Below are positions 1-9,147 of a DNA stretch of 36,363 bases, one piece after another. Below the pieces are notes generated by a model. The model did not search any database. It was not told where the DNA came from and saw only the letters and a list, made by a program, of their open reading frames with translations. Position 1 is the stretch's first letter. Every line of letters begins with the position of its first letter. The stretch spans positions 1-36,363 of the forward strand of contig JAFGPB010000048.1 of assembly GCA_016926205.1 (NCBI GenBank), written 5' to 3'. This DNA is from Bacteroidales bacterium (GTDB lineage Bacteria; Bacteroidota; Bacteroidia; Bacteroidales; UBA10428). The translations under genes were made by a program, and so were the position numbers.

Positions 1-133
1 ATAAAGGATTTTAGTATTTAGAAAGAATGCTTTTCAATAGGTAATTTTAACAATTTTTAATGATTCTAAATATAAATAATTTGTCAGATGTTTAAAAAAT
101 GTTTAATTTTGATAAACAAAAATTTGAACCATC

Positions 134-643
134 ATGACAGCAATCGAATTCAATTACCAGTTGACAGGCCTCAGCGAAAACCTGAAAAGGTTTGCCTTAA
201 GCCTGACCTCAAATCATGAGGATGCTTCAGATTTACTTCAGGAAACCTTTCTAAAGGCAATATCATACCGTGATAAGTTCGCCGACGACACAAATTTAAA
301 AGCCTGGACCTTTACGATTATGAAAAACACATTCATCAATAATTACAGAAGAATCATGAAATCAAACACTACTTTTGATCATACGGACGACCTGTATTAT
401 TTGAACCTGAACCGGGAGTCCAGAATGAGTCATCCTGATTCCTCTGTAACAGAAAGGGAAATCAGAGCGCATATCGAAAACCTGGAGGATGATTTTAAAA
501 TTCCCTTTGAAATGCATCTTCAGGGATTCAAGTACAAGGAAATATCGAAAAAGCTGGGTTTAAAGCTGGGGACCGTAAAAAGCAGAATTTTTTTCACCAG
601 AAAGAAACTGGCTGATTCACTGGGAAAAGACTATAATGAATGA
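134..643 (+). CDS. ECF-type RNA polymerase sigma factor
   Basis: This 169-aa protein has the two-domain layout of extracytoplasmic-function sigma factors. Region 2, around residues 15-75, contains the typical segment HEDASDLLQETFLKA, which binds core RNA polymerase and the -10 region. Region 4, around residues 110-160, ends in a helix-turn-helix (KYKEISKKLGLKLGTVKSRIF) that reads the -35 element. The length is normal for the family. The ATG at 134 is followed immediately by a family-like N-terminus (MTAIEFNYQLTGL). No anti-sigma gene is obvious next to it, only a possible 31-codon ORF overlapping its stop (636-731), and a strong terminator follows. The target genes cannot be told from sequence. 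The family call is secure; the subgroup is not determined. Confidence 0.93.
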   Translation: MTAIEFNYQLTGLSENLKRFALSLTSNHEDASDLLQETFLKAISYRDKFADDTNLKAWTFTIMKNTFINNYRRIMKSNTTFDHTDDLYYLNLNRESRMSHPDSSVTEREIRAHIENLEDDFKIPFEMHLQGFKYKEISKKLGLKLGTVKSRIFFTRKKLADSLGKDYNE

Positions 644-718
644 TCCTGATACGGATACGCTCAAAACTGCGATTAAGCATTTATTTTTGGGTTTGGTTAG
701 ATTAGGTTGTGTGAATTT

Positions 719-747
719 AAGCGCGGGCTGACAGCCCGCGTTTTTTT
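719..747 (+). terminator. Rho-independent terminator after the sigma gene
   Basis: An 8-bp perfect GC-rich stem (CGCGGGCT / AGCCCGCG, 722-740) closes on a 3-nt loop and is followed by seven T residues (741-747). It separates the sigma gene from the purM operon. The stop codon of the small ORF 636-731 lies in the loop region. Confidence 0.93.
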
Positions 748-772
748 GCATGAACAAGTCAACCATATTTAT

Positions 773-780
773 TACTTTTG
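773..780 (+). promoter_or_regulatory. Probable -7 box of the purM operon promoter
   Basis: TACTTTTG matches the Bacteroidota -7 consensus TAnnTTTG and lies 28 nt before the purM ATG, in the short gap after a terminator where a promoter is required. The nearest upstream TTTG (745-748) is 24 nt away, longer than usual, so the -33 element is uncertain. Confidence 0.55.
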
Positions 781-808
781 CATCACTCAAATCTATTAAT
801 TCAGTCAG

Positions 809-1975
809 ATGAAGAATTCTTCCAGATACATGCAAAGGGGCGTGTCATCAAAAAAGGAAGATGTACACAAAGCCATACAGGATGTTGACAAGGGTTTGTA
901 TCCCGACGCTTTCTGCAGGATTCTGCCTGATATATTGGGCAACGACAGGGATTATTGCAACATTATGCATGCCGATGGTGCCGGTACCAAGTCCTCCCTT
1001 GCTTATATATACTGGAAAGAGACGGGAGACCTGAATGTATGGAAAGGAATTGCCCAGGATGCACTGATCATGAATATCGATGACCTGATCTGTGTGGGCG
1101 CTGTTGACAATATTCTGATATCGTCCACCATTGGCAGGAACAAGCTTAAGATTACCGGTGATGTTCTTATGAATATCCTGAAGGGTTTTGACGAGGTTGT
1201 ACAGGAACTCGGAAGATGGGGCATTCATGTTTATCTTACCGGAGGGGAAACTGCTGATGTAGGCGACCTGGTGCGGACGGTCATCGTTGATGCAACAGTT
1301 GTCTGTCGCATGAAAAGAGCAGATTTGGTGCTTAACCGCATTCAGGAGGGTAACGTGATCATCGGTCTGTCATCCAGCGGAAAATCGATATACGAAAACG
1401 GTTATAACAGCGGTATCGGGAGCAATGGTCTTACTTCAGCACGTCATGATGTTTTTCAGAATTACCTGGCCGGAAAATATCCGGAATCCTATGATGACAT
1501 GATCCCCAATTCCTTGATTTATACCGGTCAATACGATCTGACGCAAATGATTGAAGAACTCGGTATGGATGCAGGCAGTCTGGTACTGTCGCCTACTCGG
1601 ACCTATGCACCTGTTGTAAAGCGTGTACTGGAACAATTCCATCCTCAAATTTACGGTATGATTCACTGCACCGGCGGAGGCCAGACCAAAGTCCTGAATT
1701 ATGTGAATAACCTGCATATTATTAAGGATAACCTTTTCCCTGTTCCTCCGCTCTTCAGCATGATCAGGGAATCTTCAGCTACGGAATGGAATGAAATGTT
1801 CGAAGTATATAATATGGGACACAGGTTTGAAATCTACACAGAAGATGCAATCGCAGAGGATATCATTAAAATTGCTTCAGATTTTCATATTAATGCCAGG
1901 ATCGTTGGAAGGGTTGAAAAATATTCAGGCAGGAGACTGACCATTTCTGGACAGTTTGGCACCTGCAGTTATTAA
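809..1975 (+). CDS. purM: Phosphoribosylformylglycinamidine cyclo-ligase (AIR synthetase)
   Basis: PurM closes the imidazole ring in purine synthesis: it converts formylglycinamidine ribonucleotide and ATP to aminoimidazole ribonucleotide in the cytosol. The protein has the AIR-synthase fold. The N-terminal half carries the glycine-rich HADGAGTKSSLAY (about residues 54-66), NIDDLICVGAVDN, and GGETADVGDLVRT; the C-terminal AIRS_C half starts near residue 170. At 388 aa it is longer than the ~345-aa proteobacterial enzyme, which is normal for Bacteroidota. The ATG at 809 follows a consensus -7 box by 28 nt. It is the first gene of a tight cluster with prfA (27-nt gap) and pyrF, an order I recall from other Bacteroidales. 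The antisense ORFs over it are shadows. Confidence 0.93.
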   Translation: MKNSSRYMQRGVSSKKEDVHKAIQDVDKGLYPDAFCRILPDILGNDRDYCNIMHADGAGTKSSLAYIYWKETGDLNVWKGIAQDALIMNIDDLICVGAVDNILISSTIGRNKLKITGDVLMNILKGFDEVVQELGRWGIHVYLTGGETADVGDLVRTVIVDATVVCRMKRADLVLNRIQEGNVIIGLSSSGKSIYENGYNSGIGSNGLTSARHDVFQNYLAGKYPESYDDMIPNSLIYTGQYDLTQMIEELGMDAGSLVLSPTRTYAPVVKRVLEQFHPQIYGMIHCTGGGQTKVLNYVNNLHIIKDNLFPVPPLFSMIRESSATEWNEMFEVYNMGHRFEIYTEDAIAEDIIKIASDFHINARIVGRVEKYSGRRLTISGQFGTCSY

Positions 1976-2002
1976 TTTCCAAAACGGCAAATTGGTTTAT
2001 TG

Positions 2003-3091
2003 ATGAGCAGAAATCTGATTATACAGAAACTTGAGGGGGTGAGGTCCAGGTTTGAGGAAGTGGGCAGACAGCTTACATTGCCGGATGTCATGAACGATAT
2101 GAAGAAATATATCAAACTGAACAAGGAATACAAGGAACTCCGGCCTGTAATTGGTGCTTATCAGGCATATAGGAATACCCTTAGCAATATAGAATCTGCG
2201 CGAGAAATCCTCTCAACGGAAAAAGATGAGGAAATGATTGAAATGGCGAAGGAAGAGCTGGACGCATTGCTTGAAAAAATTGGTCCGATGGAGGAAAAAC
2301 TGAAAATTCTGTTATTGCCTGCCGATCCTCAGGACAGCAAAAATGCAATTCTTGAGATCCGTGCGGGAACTGGTGGCGATGAAGCCAGCATTTTCGCCGG
2401 CGATCTGTTCCGCATGTATACAAAATTCTGCGAGCAGAAAGGTTGGAAAATCGATATTACGAATTATACAGAAGGCACAGCCGGAGGATATAAGGAAATT
2501 ATTGTCAATGTTAAGGGGGAAGGAGTGTACGGAGTTTTAAAGTATGAATCGGGTGTCCACCGTGTACAACGTGTCCCTCAGACTGAGACCCAGGGAAGGA
2601 TTCATACTTCTGCTGCGTCTGTTGTCGTTCTTCCCGAGGCTGAGGAATTTGACGTGGAAATCAGGCAGGAGGATGTTCGCATCGACCGTTTCTGTTCATC
2701 CGGTCCGGGCGGACAATCCGTAAACACAACCTATTCGGCTGTGAGACTGACCCATATCCCTACGGGACTGGTCGTATCATGCCAGGATCAGAAATCCCAG
2801 CTCAAGAACCTTGAAAAGGCCATGTCTGAATTGCGGACCAGATTATATAGCATTGAATATCAAAAACATATTAACCAGATCGCTGGGCAGCGTAAAACTA
2901 TGGTTTCCACGGGTGACCGTTCAGCCAAAATTCGGACATATAACTATCCTCAGGGAAGGGTAACGGATCACCGTATTAATCTTACTTTATACAATCTTCC
3001 AAATGTGCTGGACGGCAATATTGATGAATTGATACACCATCTGCAAATGGCGGAGAATGCAGAGCGTTTGAAAGTCAGTGCGTTTGCATAA
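2003..3091 (+). CDS. prfA: Peptide chain release factor 1
   Basis: RF1 recognises UAA and UAG in the ribosomal A site and triggers hydrolysis of peptidyl-tRNA. The codon-recognition tripeptide of the RF1 class (PxT) is visible as PQT in [16 protein letters not shown], near residue 192. The catalytic GGQ lies in [15 protein letters not shown] near residue 236; its glutamine is usually methylated. The length of 362 aa is normal and there is no frameshift site like the one in prfB. The track starts at TTG 2000; the ATG at 2003 ([13 protein letters not shown]) is a better start. It sits between purM and pyrF in a probable operon. Confidence 0.96.
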   Translation: MSRNLIIQKLEGVRSRFEEVGRQLTLPDVMNDMKKYIKLNKEYKELRPVIGAYQAYRNTLSNIESAREILSTEKDEEMIEMAKEELDALLEKIGPMEEKLKILLLPADPQDSKNAILEIRAGTGGDEASIFAGDLFRMYTKFCEQKGWKIDITNYTEGTAGGYKEIIVNVKGEGVYGVLKYESGVHRVQRVPQTETQGRIHTSAASVVVLPEAEEFDVEIRQEDVRIDRFCSSGPGGQSVNTTYSAVRLTHIPTGLVVSCQDQKSQLKNLEKAMSELRTRLYSIEYQKHINQIAGQRKTMVSTGDRSAKIRTYNYPQGRVTDHRINLTLYNLPNVLDGNIDELIHHLQMAENAERLKVSAFA

Positions 3092-3107
3092 ACAGGAAAA
3101 CGGGACC

Positions 3108-3938
3108 ATGACTTCTGAACAACTTTTTGAACAGATCAGGCTTAAGAAAAGCTTTCTGTGTATCGGACTCGATCCAGATCCTGAAAAGTTGCCTGCACAT
3201 TTCAGGAATCTGGAAAATCCGTTTTTTGAATTCAACCGGGAGATCATTGACCGTACACATGATCTGGTTATTGCATACAAACCCAATACTGCATTTTATG
3301 AAAGTCTTGGTTCCGAAGGCTGGGATCAGCTGGAACAGACGGTTGGATATATCAGGCAAAATCATCCGGAGGTCTTTATCATAGCAGACGCCAAACGGTG
3401 TGATATTGGAAACACGGCTGCCAGATATGCCGAAGCTTTTTTTAAAAGGATGGATTGTGATGCAATAACGGTCTCCCCATACATGGGGGCAGATTCTGTG
3501 GAGCCATACCTTCGTTATCCGGGAAAGTGGATCGTTTTGCTTGCCCTGACTTCGAATCCGGGAGCTGACGATTTTCAGATGATCAGCGGGAAAGAACATG
3601 ACAGGTTTTTTGAAACGGTATTAAAGAAATCAAAATCCTGGGGCAATCCCGACAATGTAATATATGTTATCGGGGCTACCAGGGCAGGTATGCTTATAAA
3701 AGTACGGGAGATTGTCCCGGAACATTTCCTGCTGATCCCGGGGGTTGGTGTGCAGGGCGGGGATCTGAACGAAGTAGCGGGATATGGTCTGACCAATCGT
3801 TGCGGACTCATTGTAAATGTTTCACGATCAATTCTCTATGCTGATCCAACTGACAACTTTGCCAGTGCAGCCCGTGTCAGGGCCATAGCATTGCAGCAAA
3901 AAATGGAAAACATTTTAAAAGAAAATAATCTTATGTAA
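3108..3938 (+). CDS. pyrF: Orotidine 5'-phosphate decarboxylase (type 2)
   Basis: PyrF decarboxylates OMP to UMP, the last step of pyrimidine nucleotide synthesis. The catalytic signature DAKRCDIGNTAARYAEAFF carries the conserved Asp and Lys residues. The long C-terminal part with PGVGVQGG is typical of the type 2 subfamily (about 270-280 aa) rather than the ~235-aa E. coli type. The track starts at a GTG at 3078 inside prfA, but the family N-terminus resembles MTSEQLFEQIRLKKSFLCIGLD, which begins at the ATG at 3108, 16 nt after the prfA stop; this gives 276 aa. It is the third gene of the purM-prfA-pyrF cluster. Confidence 0.94.
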   Translation: MTSEQLFEQIRLKKSFLCIGLDPDPEKLPAHFRNLENPFFEFNREIIDRTHDLVIAYKPNTAFYESLGSEGWDQLEQTVGYIRQNHPEVFIIADAKRCDIGNTAARYAEAFFKRMDCDAITVSPYMGADSVEPYLRYPGKWIVLLALTSNPGADDFQMISGKEHDRFFETVLKKSKSWGNPDNVIYVIGATRAGMLIKVREIVPEHFLLIPGVGVQGGDLNEVAGYGLTNRCGLIVNVSRSILYADPTDNFASAARVRAIALQQKMENILKENNLM

Positions 3939-4071
3939 ATTCCCATGGTTTTGCCGGTATTGTGTCCGGTTTACCGTTATCCGCAAAATAACTGATGACT
4001 CAGATATGCATTATTTGTGATTTTCAGGCGTATCAGACCGGAATCTGTTTGTCAGAAAAACGATTCAGGTC

Positions 4072-5349
4072 ATGAATGAAGCTTTTTTACACTTTGTCTG
4101 GAGATACGGATTGTTCAGGCATCAAAGTATTTTCACGGATCAGGGAGAATCCCTTGAAATTATCAGACCGGGAGAGCTGAATGCGAATGCAGGACCTGAT
4201 TTCATAAATGCACGGATCAGAATTGAGGGTATTCTCTGGGCGGGTAATGTAGAGATCCATATCAGGTCATCCGACTGGTACCGTCATAATCATCATAACA
4301 ATAAAGCATTTGACAATGTGATCCTGCAGGTCGTTTATAAACACGACCGTCCGGCAGTAAACACCAGGCGGGAACACATACCCACTTTAAAACTCAGTTT
4401 CGATGCGCATCTGTATGAAACATACTGTAACCTGATGGGCATGAAAGGATGGGTATCATGCAGGGAAAAGATCCATAGCCTTGACCCTTTCATTTTTAAG
4501 TGCTGGTTGAACACCCTTGTGATCGAGCGGTTGCAGGAAAGAACAGAAAACATATCATTGATGCTTGATCAATATATCAACAATTGGGATGAGGTGTTTT
4601 ACATCCATCTTGCCCGGAGTTTCGGCTTTGGCCTCAACAACATTCCGTTTGAAATGCTTGCAAGATCATTGCCGCTGAAATATATTACCAAACACAGGGA
4701 CAGCTTGTTACAGACTGAGGCTTTGCTTTTCGGTCAGGCAGGGCTTCTTGAAAAGCATGGTGATTTTGATGCATATTATGTCACGCTGAGGGAGGAATAT
4801 GAACACCTCAGAAGAAAATACGGTCTCCAACCGCTTGAAAAACATTTATGGAAATTTTTGCGGGTACGTCCCGTCAATTTCCCCACCATAAGAATAAGTC
4901 AGTTTGCATCAATCATTCACCATTCACCACGCCTTTTCCCAATGATTCTGGAGTGTAAGTCTCTGGAAGCATTTCGCAAGATATTTGAAATCGAAACATC
5001 CCTTTACTGGCAAAGGCATTATATTTTTAACACATTATCGGATCAAAAAATCAAAAAATTGGGGAAGGAGAGCATCAATATATTGATCATCAATACAATA
5101 ATACCTTTTCTGTTCATTTATGGCAGTGTATATCATGATGAAATTCTGAAAAACCGTGCCATTGAACTGCTCGAGAACATGCCTCCTGAGCGGAACCGGA
5201 TCGTAAAATACTGGTCAGGTCTGGGATTGCATGCTTCTTCCGCATTTTACACTCAGGGTTTGCTGCAGCTTGCCAACAGTTATTGCGCTCGCAAACGCTG
5301 CCTGGCCTGTTCAGTTGGCATAAAAATCATAAAATCCGATAACATGTGA
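4072..5349 (+). CDS. DUF2851 family protein
   Basis: The 425-aa protein matches the DUF2851 family, a Bacteroidota-enriched family with no assigned biochemical role. Recognisable segments are the N-terminal MNEAFLHFVWRYGLF, then LEIIRPGELNANAGPDFINA and WAGNVEIHIRSSDWYRHNH (residues ~40-75). The rest is helical. Four cysteines close to the C-terminus include CARKRCLAC, which may bind metal or be structural. There is no signal peptide or membrane segment, so it is probably cytosolic. It lies 133 nt after pyrF, in a gap where I see no clear promoter, and 71 nt before the SPFH gene, which has its own promoter. The family name is from memory; the function is unknown. Confidence 0.85.
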   Translation: MNEAFLHFVWRYGLFRHQSIFTDQGESLEIIRPGELNANAGPDFINARIRIEGILWAGNVEIHIRSSDWYRHNHHNNKAFDNVILQVVYKHDRPAVNTRREHIPTLKLSFDAHLYETYCNLMGMKGWVSCREKIHSLDPFIFKCWLNTLVIERLQERTENISLMLDQYINNWDEVFYIHLARSFGFGLNNIPFEMLARSLPLKYITKHRDSLLQTEALLFGQAGLLEKHGDFDAYYVTLREEYEHLRRKYGLQPLEKHLWKFLRVRPVNFPTIRISQFASIIHHSPRLFPMILECKSLEAFRKIFEIETSLYWQRHYIFNTLSDQKIKKLGKESINILIINTIIPFLFIYGSVYHDEILKNRAIELLENMPPERNRIVKYWSGLGLHASSAFYTQGLLQLANSYCARKRCLACSVGIKIIKSDNM

Positions 5350-5355
5350 TTTTTT

Positions 5356-5387
5356 TTTGGAGAATTATGAAATTTGATATATATTTG
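5356..5387 (+). promoter_or_regulatory. Bacteroidota-type promoter of the SPFH/RHH operon
   Basis: A -33 TTTG (5356-5359) and a perfect -7 TATATTTG (5380-5387) are separated by 20 nt, close to the optimal spacing of the primary Bacteroidota sigma factor. Transcription should start about 30 nt before the SPFH ATG at 5421. Confidence 0.7.
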
Positions 5388-5416
5388 ATATCAATATAAT
5401 ATTATTTAAATATCAA
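5374..5416 (+). promoter_or_regulatory. Candidate operator: four TTGATAT half-sites
   Basis: The heptamer TTGATAT occurs twice in direct orientation (5374-5380, 5385-5391) and twice as its complement ATATCAA (5388-5394, 5410-5416). The inner pair forms the perfect palindrome TTGATATCAA. The array overlaps the -7 box and the leader. Paired short half-sites are what ribbon-helix-helix repressors bind, and such a protein is encoded in this operon. The repeats are seen; their function as an operator is inferred. The region is AT-rich, so chance is possible. Confidence 0.4.
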
Positions 5417-5420
5417 TCAA

Positions 5421-6275
5421 ATGAAAAACGAAAGAACGGTTACTCCTTACAACGGATACCTTATGTTATCCATCTTTTTGGTGCTTATTCTGGCTGCGAT
5501 TGGTGCAGGGATCTTTAATTCGATAGCGTTGATTATCATTTTTACGGTATTTCTGGTTTTCATACCCGGAGGATTGTTCATTGTGAATCCAAATTCTTCA
5601 AAAGTATTGCTGCTCTTTGGTGCATATAAGGGCAGCGTGAAGCAGAACGGATTTTACTGGATCAACCCGTTTTATAAAAGGATCGGGCTTTCTTTACGGG
5701 CGAGGAATTTTGAAAGCGATAAAATCAAGGTAAACGACAAAATCGGCAATCCCGTGCTTATCAGTGCGATCCTGGTATGGAAAGTCAGCGATACTTATAA
5801 GGCAGCCTTTGAGGTTGACAATTATGAGGACTTTGTGAAAGTTCAGACGGACGCTGCAGTCAGGAAACTTGCCGGCAGCTATCCTTATGATCAGTTTGAG
5901 GATGAAAAGGCTGAGATCACATTGAGTTCCGATTTTGAAAAGGTAAATAGTGACCTTGAAATGGAAATATCTGAACGGCTTGAGATGGCGGGACTTCAGG
6001 TGATAGAAGCCAGGATTGCTTATCTGGCATATGCTCCTGAAATAGCGCAGGCTATGCTGCGAAGGCAGCAGGCGACTGCTACCGTCGCGGCGAGACACAA
6101 AATCGTCGAAGGTGCTGTCGGAATGGTGGAAAGCGCCCTGCAATTGATGTCTGAAAAAGAAATCCTGCAGCTGGATGAAGAAAAGAAGGCGGCCATGGTA
6201 AGCAATCTGCTGGTTGTACTCTGCGGTGAGAGTCAGGTTGAACCGGTTGTCAATACAGGAACATTAACCCATTAA
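5421..6275 (+). CDS. SPFH/Band 7 domain membrane protein
   Basis: The 284-aa protein has two adjacent hydrophobic segments (about residues 13-31 and 35-55), followed by an SPFH/prohibitin-type domain starting at [16 protein letters not shown] and running through [17 protein letters not shown] and [18 protein letters not shown] helical end contains [23 protein letters not shown], the usual post-SPFH coiled region. SPFH proteins assemble into membrane-anchored rings or scaffolds that act with proteases or organise lipid domains. This one lacks the NfeD partner and the long repeats of true flotillins. Its stop codon overlaps the start of a ribbon-helix-helix gene (TAATG), so the two are translationally coupled. 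The family is certain; the specific role is unknown. Confidence 0.9.
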   Translation: MKNERTVTPYNGYLMLSIFLVLILAAIGAGIFNSIALIIIFTVFLVFIPGGLFIVNPNSSKVLLLFGAYKGSVKQNGFYWINPFYKRIGLSLRARNFESDKIKVNDKIGNPVLISAILVWKVSDTYKAAFEVDNYEDFVKVQTDAAVRKLAGSYPYDQFEDEKAEITLSSDFEKVNSDLEMEISERLEMAGLQVIEARIAYLAYAPEIAQAMLRRQQATATVAARHKIVEGAVGMVESALQLMSEKEILQLDEEKKAAMVSNLLVVLCGESQVEPVVNTGTLTH

Positions 6276-6436
6276 TGCTTATGACGGAGAAGAAGACATT
6301 TGTGCTGAGAATCAGAACAGATACCATGAAGAAAATTGAAAAATGGGCTGCTGACGAATTCAGAAGCATAAACGGTCAGATTGAATGGATGTTGAACAAA
6401 TGCCTGAAGGATCATGGACGATCCGGTAACCGGTGA
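6275..6436 (+). CDS. Arc-like ribbon-helix-helix DNA-binding protein
   Basis: This 53-aa ORF was too short for the ORF track. It starts at an ATG whose A is the last base of the SPFH stop (TAATG); a second ATG at 6281 is also possible. The core KKTFVLRIRTDTMKKIEKWA followed by DEFRSINGQIEWMLNKCLKD has the beta-strand (FVLRIR), helix A and helix B pattern of Arc/MetJ-type proteins. The conserved GQIEWML helix resembles the SVNGQIEYLL helix of Arc-family proteins. RHH proteins dimerise and insert the paired beta-strand into the DNA major groove. Coupling to the SPFH gene suggests autoregulation or coordinated function. The domain call is strong; the partner and target are inferred. Confidence 0.85.
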   Translation: MLMTEKKTFVLRIRTDTMKKIEKWAADEFRSINGQIEWMLNKCLKDHGRSGNR

Positions 6437-6524
6437 ATAAAACCGTCAGTAAGACCGGGAAATCGAATAACATTATAAGGAGAAAGTTTTTTCACAAATA
6501 CAATGATATATATAAAAAAAAGAA

Positions 6525-6532
6525 TACTTTTG
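6525..6532 (+). promoter_or_regulatory. Probable -7 box of the rpsO promoter
   Basis: TACTTTTG matches TAnnTTTG exactly and lies 36 nt before the rpsO ATG at 6569. No good -33 TTTG is seen at the expected distance. Its position inside the N-terminal extension of the track ORF argues that the extension is not translated. Confidence 0.5.
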
Positions 6533-6568
6533 CAATTCGATTTTTCATGCGATAATGATTTAACAATT

Positions 6569-6838
6569 ATGTATTTGTCACCGGAAAAGAAAAAAGAGAT
6601 TTTTAAAAAACACGGTAAGTCTGAAGCGGATACCGGGACTTCTGAGAGTCAGATAGCATTGTTTACATACAGGATCAACCATCTTACAGAACATTTGAAA
6701 AACAGCAAGAAGGATTTTTCCACACAGCGTGCGTTGCTTAAGATGGTGGGCAAGAGAAGAAGACTTCTGGATTATTTGCGGGAACGCGATATTGAAAGAT
6801 ATCGTTCAATCCTTAAAGAGCTGAATCTTCGAAAATAA
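6569..6838 (+). CDS. rpsO: 30S ribosomal protein S15
   Basis: S15 binds the central domain of 16S rRNA early in small-subunit assembly and contributes to an intersubunit bridge. The 89-aa product starting at ATG 6569 ([16 protein letters not shown]) has the standard family length and the conserved segments [19 protein letters not shown] and [21 protein letters not shown]. The ORF track start at 6503 adds 22 unconserved residues that lie over a -7 promoter box, so I reject it. It is followed by a terminator and pnp, the rpsO-pnp order found across bacteria. Confidence 0.97.
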   Translation: MYLSPEKKKEIFKKHGKSEADTGTSESQIALFTYRINHLTEHLKNSKKDFSTQRALLKMVGKRRRLLDYLRERDIERYRSILKELNLRK

Positions 6839-6869
6839 AAGGGCAATTCCGGAATTGCCTTTTTTTTTA
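6836..6869 (+). terminator. Palindromic terminator between rpsO and pnp
   Basis: GGCAATTCC-GGAATTGCC (6842-6859) is a perfect 18-bp palindrome able to form a 7-bp stem with a CCGG loop. An A-rich stretch precedes it and nine T residues follow. The symmetric A and T flanks suggest a bidirectional-type terminator. It may attenuate rather than block read-through into pnp. Confidence 0.88.
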
Positions 6870-6918
6870 TTACAGGGTTTCACAATCCAAAAATTAAGTA
6901 TTTGTAATCTATTTGTTT

Positions 6919-9147
6919 ATGTTGAAGATATTTGAGAAAAAAATTCAGTTGGAGGACGGCAGGACCATAACCCTTGAGACGGGAAAACTGGCCAGGCAGG
7001 CCAATGGTTCCGTTGTCGTCAGGATGGGCAATACAATGTTGCTGGCCGCAGTTGTATCGGCAAAAGAACCGTTGGAGGACAGCGATTTCATGCCCCTGCA
7101 GGTTGAGTACAGGGAAAAGTTTGCTGCCATAGGCCGGTTTCCCGGCGGATTTCTGAAAAGGGAATCCAGACCCAGTGACTATGAGATACTGATTTCCAGA
7201 CTGATCGACCGGGCATTGCGTCCGTTATTCCCGGAAGATTACCATGCCGAGACGTTTGTCAATGTATTTCTGATCTCGGCGGACAAGGATACTATGCCTG
7301 ATTCACTTGCGGGTCTTGCTGCTTCTGCAGCACTGATGATGTCGGATATTCCCTTTCAAGGTCCGATATCGGAAGTAAGAGTAGGAAGGGTTGAAGGTAA
7401 GTATATCATCAATCCGACTTTCAACGAACTGTTAAGCTCTGATATGGATATCATGGTGGGTGCAACTGCTGAGAACATCATCATGGTTGAGGGTGAAATG
7501 AAAGAGGTTCAGGAAGAGGATATGCTTGAAGCGCTCAAGATCGCTCATGAAGCCATCAAAATACAATGCCGGGCTCAGCTGGATCTGATGAATGCCGCAC
7601 AAAAAGAACAAAAACGCGAATATGTACATGAAGTTCATGATGAGGAACTCAGAAAAAGGATGTCAGAAGAGCTGTATGAGAAAATTTACGGAATTGCCAA
7701 AAATACACCTGCAAAGCAGGAAAGGCATGATGCTCTGGATGGGTTAAAGGAGGAATTTCTTGCTTCCTTTCCTGAGGATATTGAAGTAAATGAAATCCAG
7801 GTCAGCAATTATTTCCATGAGGTGGAAAAGAAGGCAGTCAGAAATCTGATCCTGAATGAGGGACTGAGGCTTGACGGCCGAAAGACAGATGAGATACGGC
7901 CTATATGGTGCGAAGTTGATTACCTGCCAGCAGCTCATGGTTCAGCCTTGTTTACACGCGGTGAAACCCAGGCGCTTGCTTCTGTGACACTGGGCACCAA
8001 ACTGGATGAGAAGGAGATCGATGAAGTACTGATTCAGGGTACGGAAAAATTTGTTTTGCATTATAACTTTCCTCCATTTTCTACGGGTGAGGCAAGACCT
8101 TCCCGGGGAATCAGCCGCCGTGAAGTGGGACACGGGAACCTAGCACTTCGTGCACTAAAAAAGATGATCCCCGAAGACAATGTTTATGCCATCCGCGTTG
8201 TTTCTGATATTCTGGAGTCAAATGGCTCTTCATCCATGGCAACTGTCTGTGCGGGTACCATGGCGCTGATGGATTCAGGAGTCAAGATAAAGAAACCGGT
8301 TTCCGGCATTGCCATGGGATTAATTACCGATGAAAAAACAGGAAAGTATGCAATTTTGTCGGATATACTCGGTGACGAAGACCATCTTGGCGATATGGAT
8401 TTTAAGGTTGCAGGGACAAAAGACGGAATAACAGCTACACAGATGGATATTAAGGTAGAAGGTCTGTCATTTGAGATCATGCAGAAAGCATTGGAACAGG
8501 CCCGTAAAGGCCGGCTTCATATACTTGGGAAAATTGTGGAAGTTATTTCCGAGCCCAGGTCCGATTACAAACCGAACGTGCCAAGGATGGTCCAGATGAC
8601 CATTCCGAGAGAATTCATCGGAGCCGTGATTGGTCCCGGAGGCAGAGTCATCCAGGATATTCAGGCCAAAACAGGAGCAGTGATTGTGATTGAAGAAATT
8701 GACAGTATGGGTGTGATCAATGTTTCTGCAGTGGATAAGTCTTCCATCGATGCTGCTCTGGAAAGGATTAACAGCATTGTTGAACAGCCAGAGGCCGGGA
8801 AAGTATACAAAGGTACCGTCAAAAGCATTACAAGTTTTGGCGCCTTTGTTGAGATCCTGCCGGGAAAACAAGGTTTGTTGCACATTTCCGAACTTGAATG
8901 GCAGCGCGTGAACAATGTGCAGGACGTCCTTTCAGAAGGAGATGTTATCGAAGTCAAGCTGATGGAAATCGACGTGAAAAACGGGAAACTAAGCCTTTCA
9001 CGTAAAGCGCTTCTGCCTGTTCCGGAGGGTTATCAGCCTCCTTCACGTACACATGGTCCAAGAAGCAGGGATCATCGATCCCAGCGTGATAACAGGGATT
9101 CGAGAAATTTCAGGGACAAAAAAGACCGCCGGGACTCAAATCGATGA
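6919..9147 (+). CDS. pnp: Polyribonucleotide nucleotidyltransferase (PNPase)
   Basis: PNPase degrades RNA 3' to 5' by phosphorolysis. All domains are present in order: the first RNase PH domain (from [20 protein letters not shown]), the helical linker, and the second RNase PH domain starting near [14 protein letters not shown]. The phosphate/metal-site motif [19 protein letters not shown] has both catalytic aspartates. A KH domain ([17 protein letters not shown], about residue 575) and an S1 domain ([17 protein letters not shown], about residues 632-700) follow. A ~35-residue tail rich in Arg, Asp and Ser ([20 protein letters not shown]) ends the protein and may bind RNA or partners. The ATG at 6919 gives 742 aa; the track starts at a TTG two codons upstream. 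Confidence 0.97.
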   Translation: MLKIFEKKIQLEDGRTITLETGKLARQANGSVVVRMGNTMLLAAVVSAKEPLEDSDFMPLQVEYREKFAAIGRFPGGFLKRESRPSDYEILISRLIDRALRPLFPEDYHAETFVNVFLISADKDTMPDSLAGLAASAALMMSDIPFQGPISEVRVGRVEGKYIINPTFNELLSSDMDIMVGATAENIIMVEGEMKEVQEEDMLEALKIAHEAIKIQCRAQLDLMNAAQKEQKREYVHEVHDEELRKRMSEELYEKIYGIAKNTPAKQERHDALDGLKEEFLASFPEDIEVNEIQVSNYFHEVEKKAVRNLILNEGLRLDGRKTDEIRPIWCEVDYLPAAHGSALFTRGETQALASVTLGTKLDEKEIDEVLIQGTEKFVLHYNFPPFSTGEARPSRGISRREVGHGNLALRALKKMIPEDNVYAIRVVSDILESNGSSSMATVCAGTMALMDSGVKIKKPVSGIAMGLITDEKTGKYAILSDILGDEDHLGDMDFKVAGTKDGITATQMDIKVEGLSFEIMQKALEQARKGRLHILGKIVEVISEPRSDYKPNVPRMVQMTIPREFIGAVIGPGGRVIQDIQAKTGAVIVIEEIDSMGVINVSAVDKSSIDAALERINSIVEQPEAGKVYKGTVKSITSFGAFVEILPGKQGLLHISELEWQRVNNVQDVLSEGDVIEVKLMEIDVKNGKLSLSRKALLPVPEGYQPPSRTHGPRSRDHRSQRDNRDSRNFRDKKDRRDSNR

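Noticed and set aside
848-1228. 126-aa minus-strand ORF opposite purM
   Set aside because: It lies fully antisense to the well-conserved purM and shows no domain or promoter; it is a shadow ORF.
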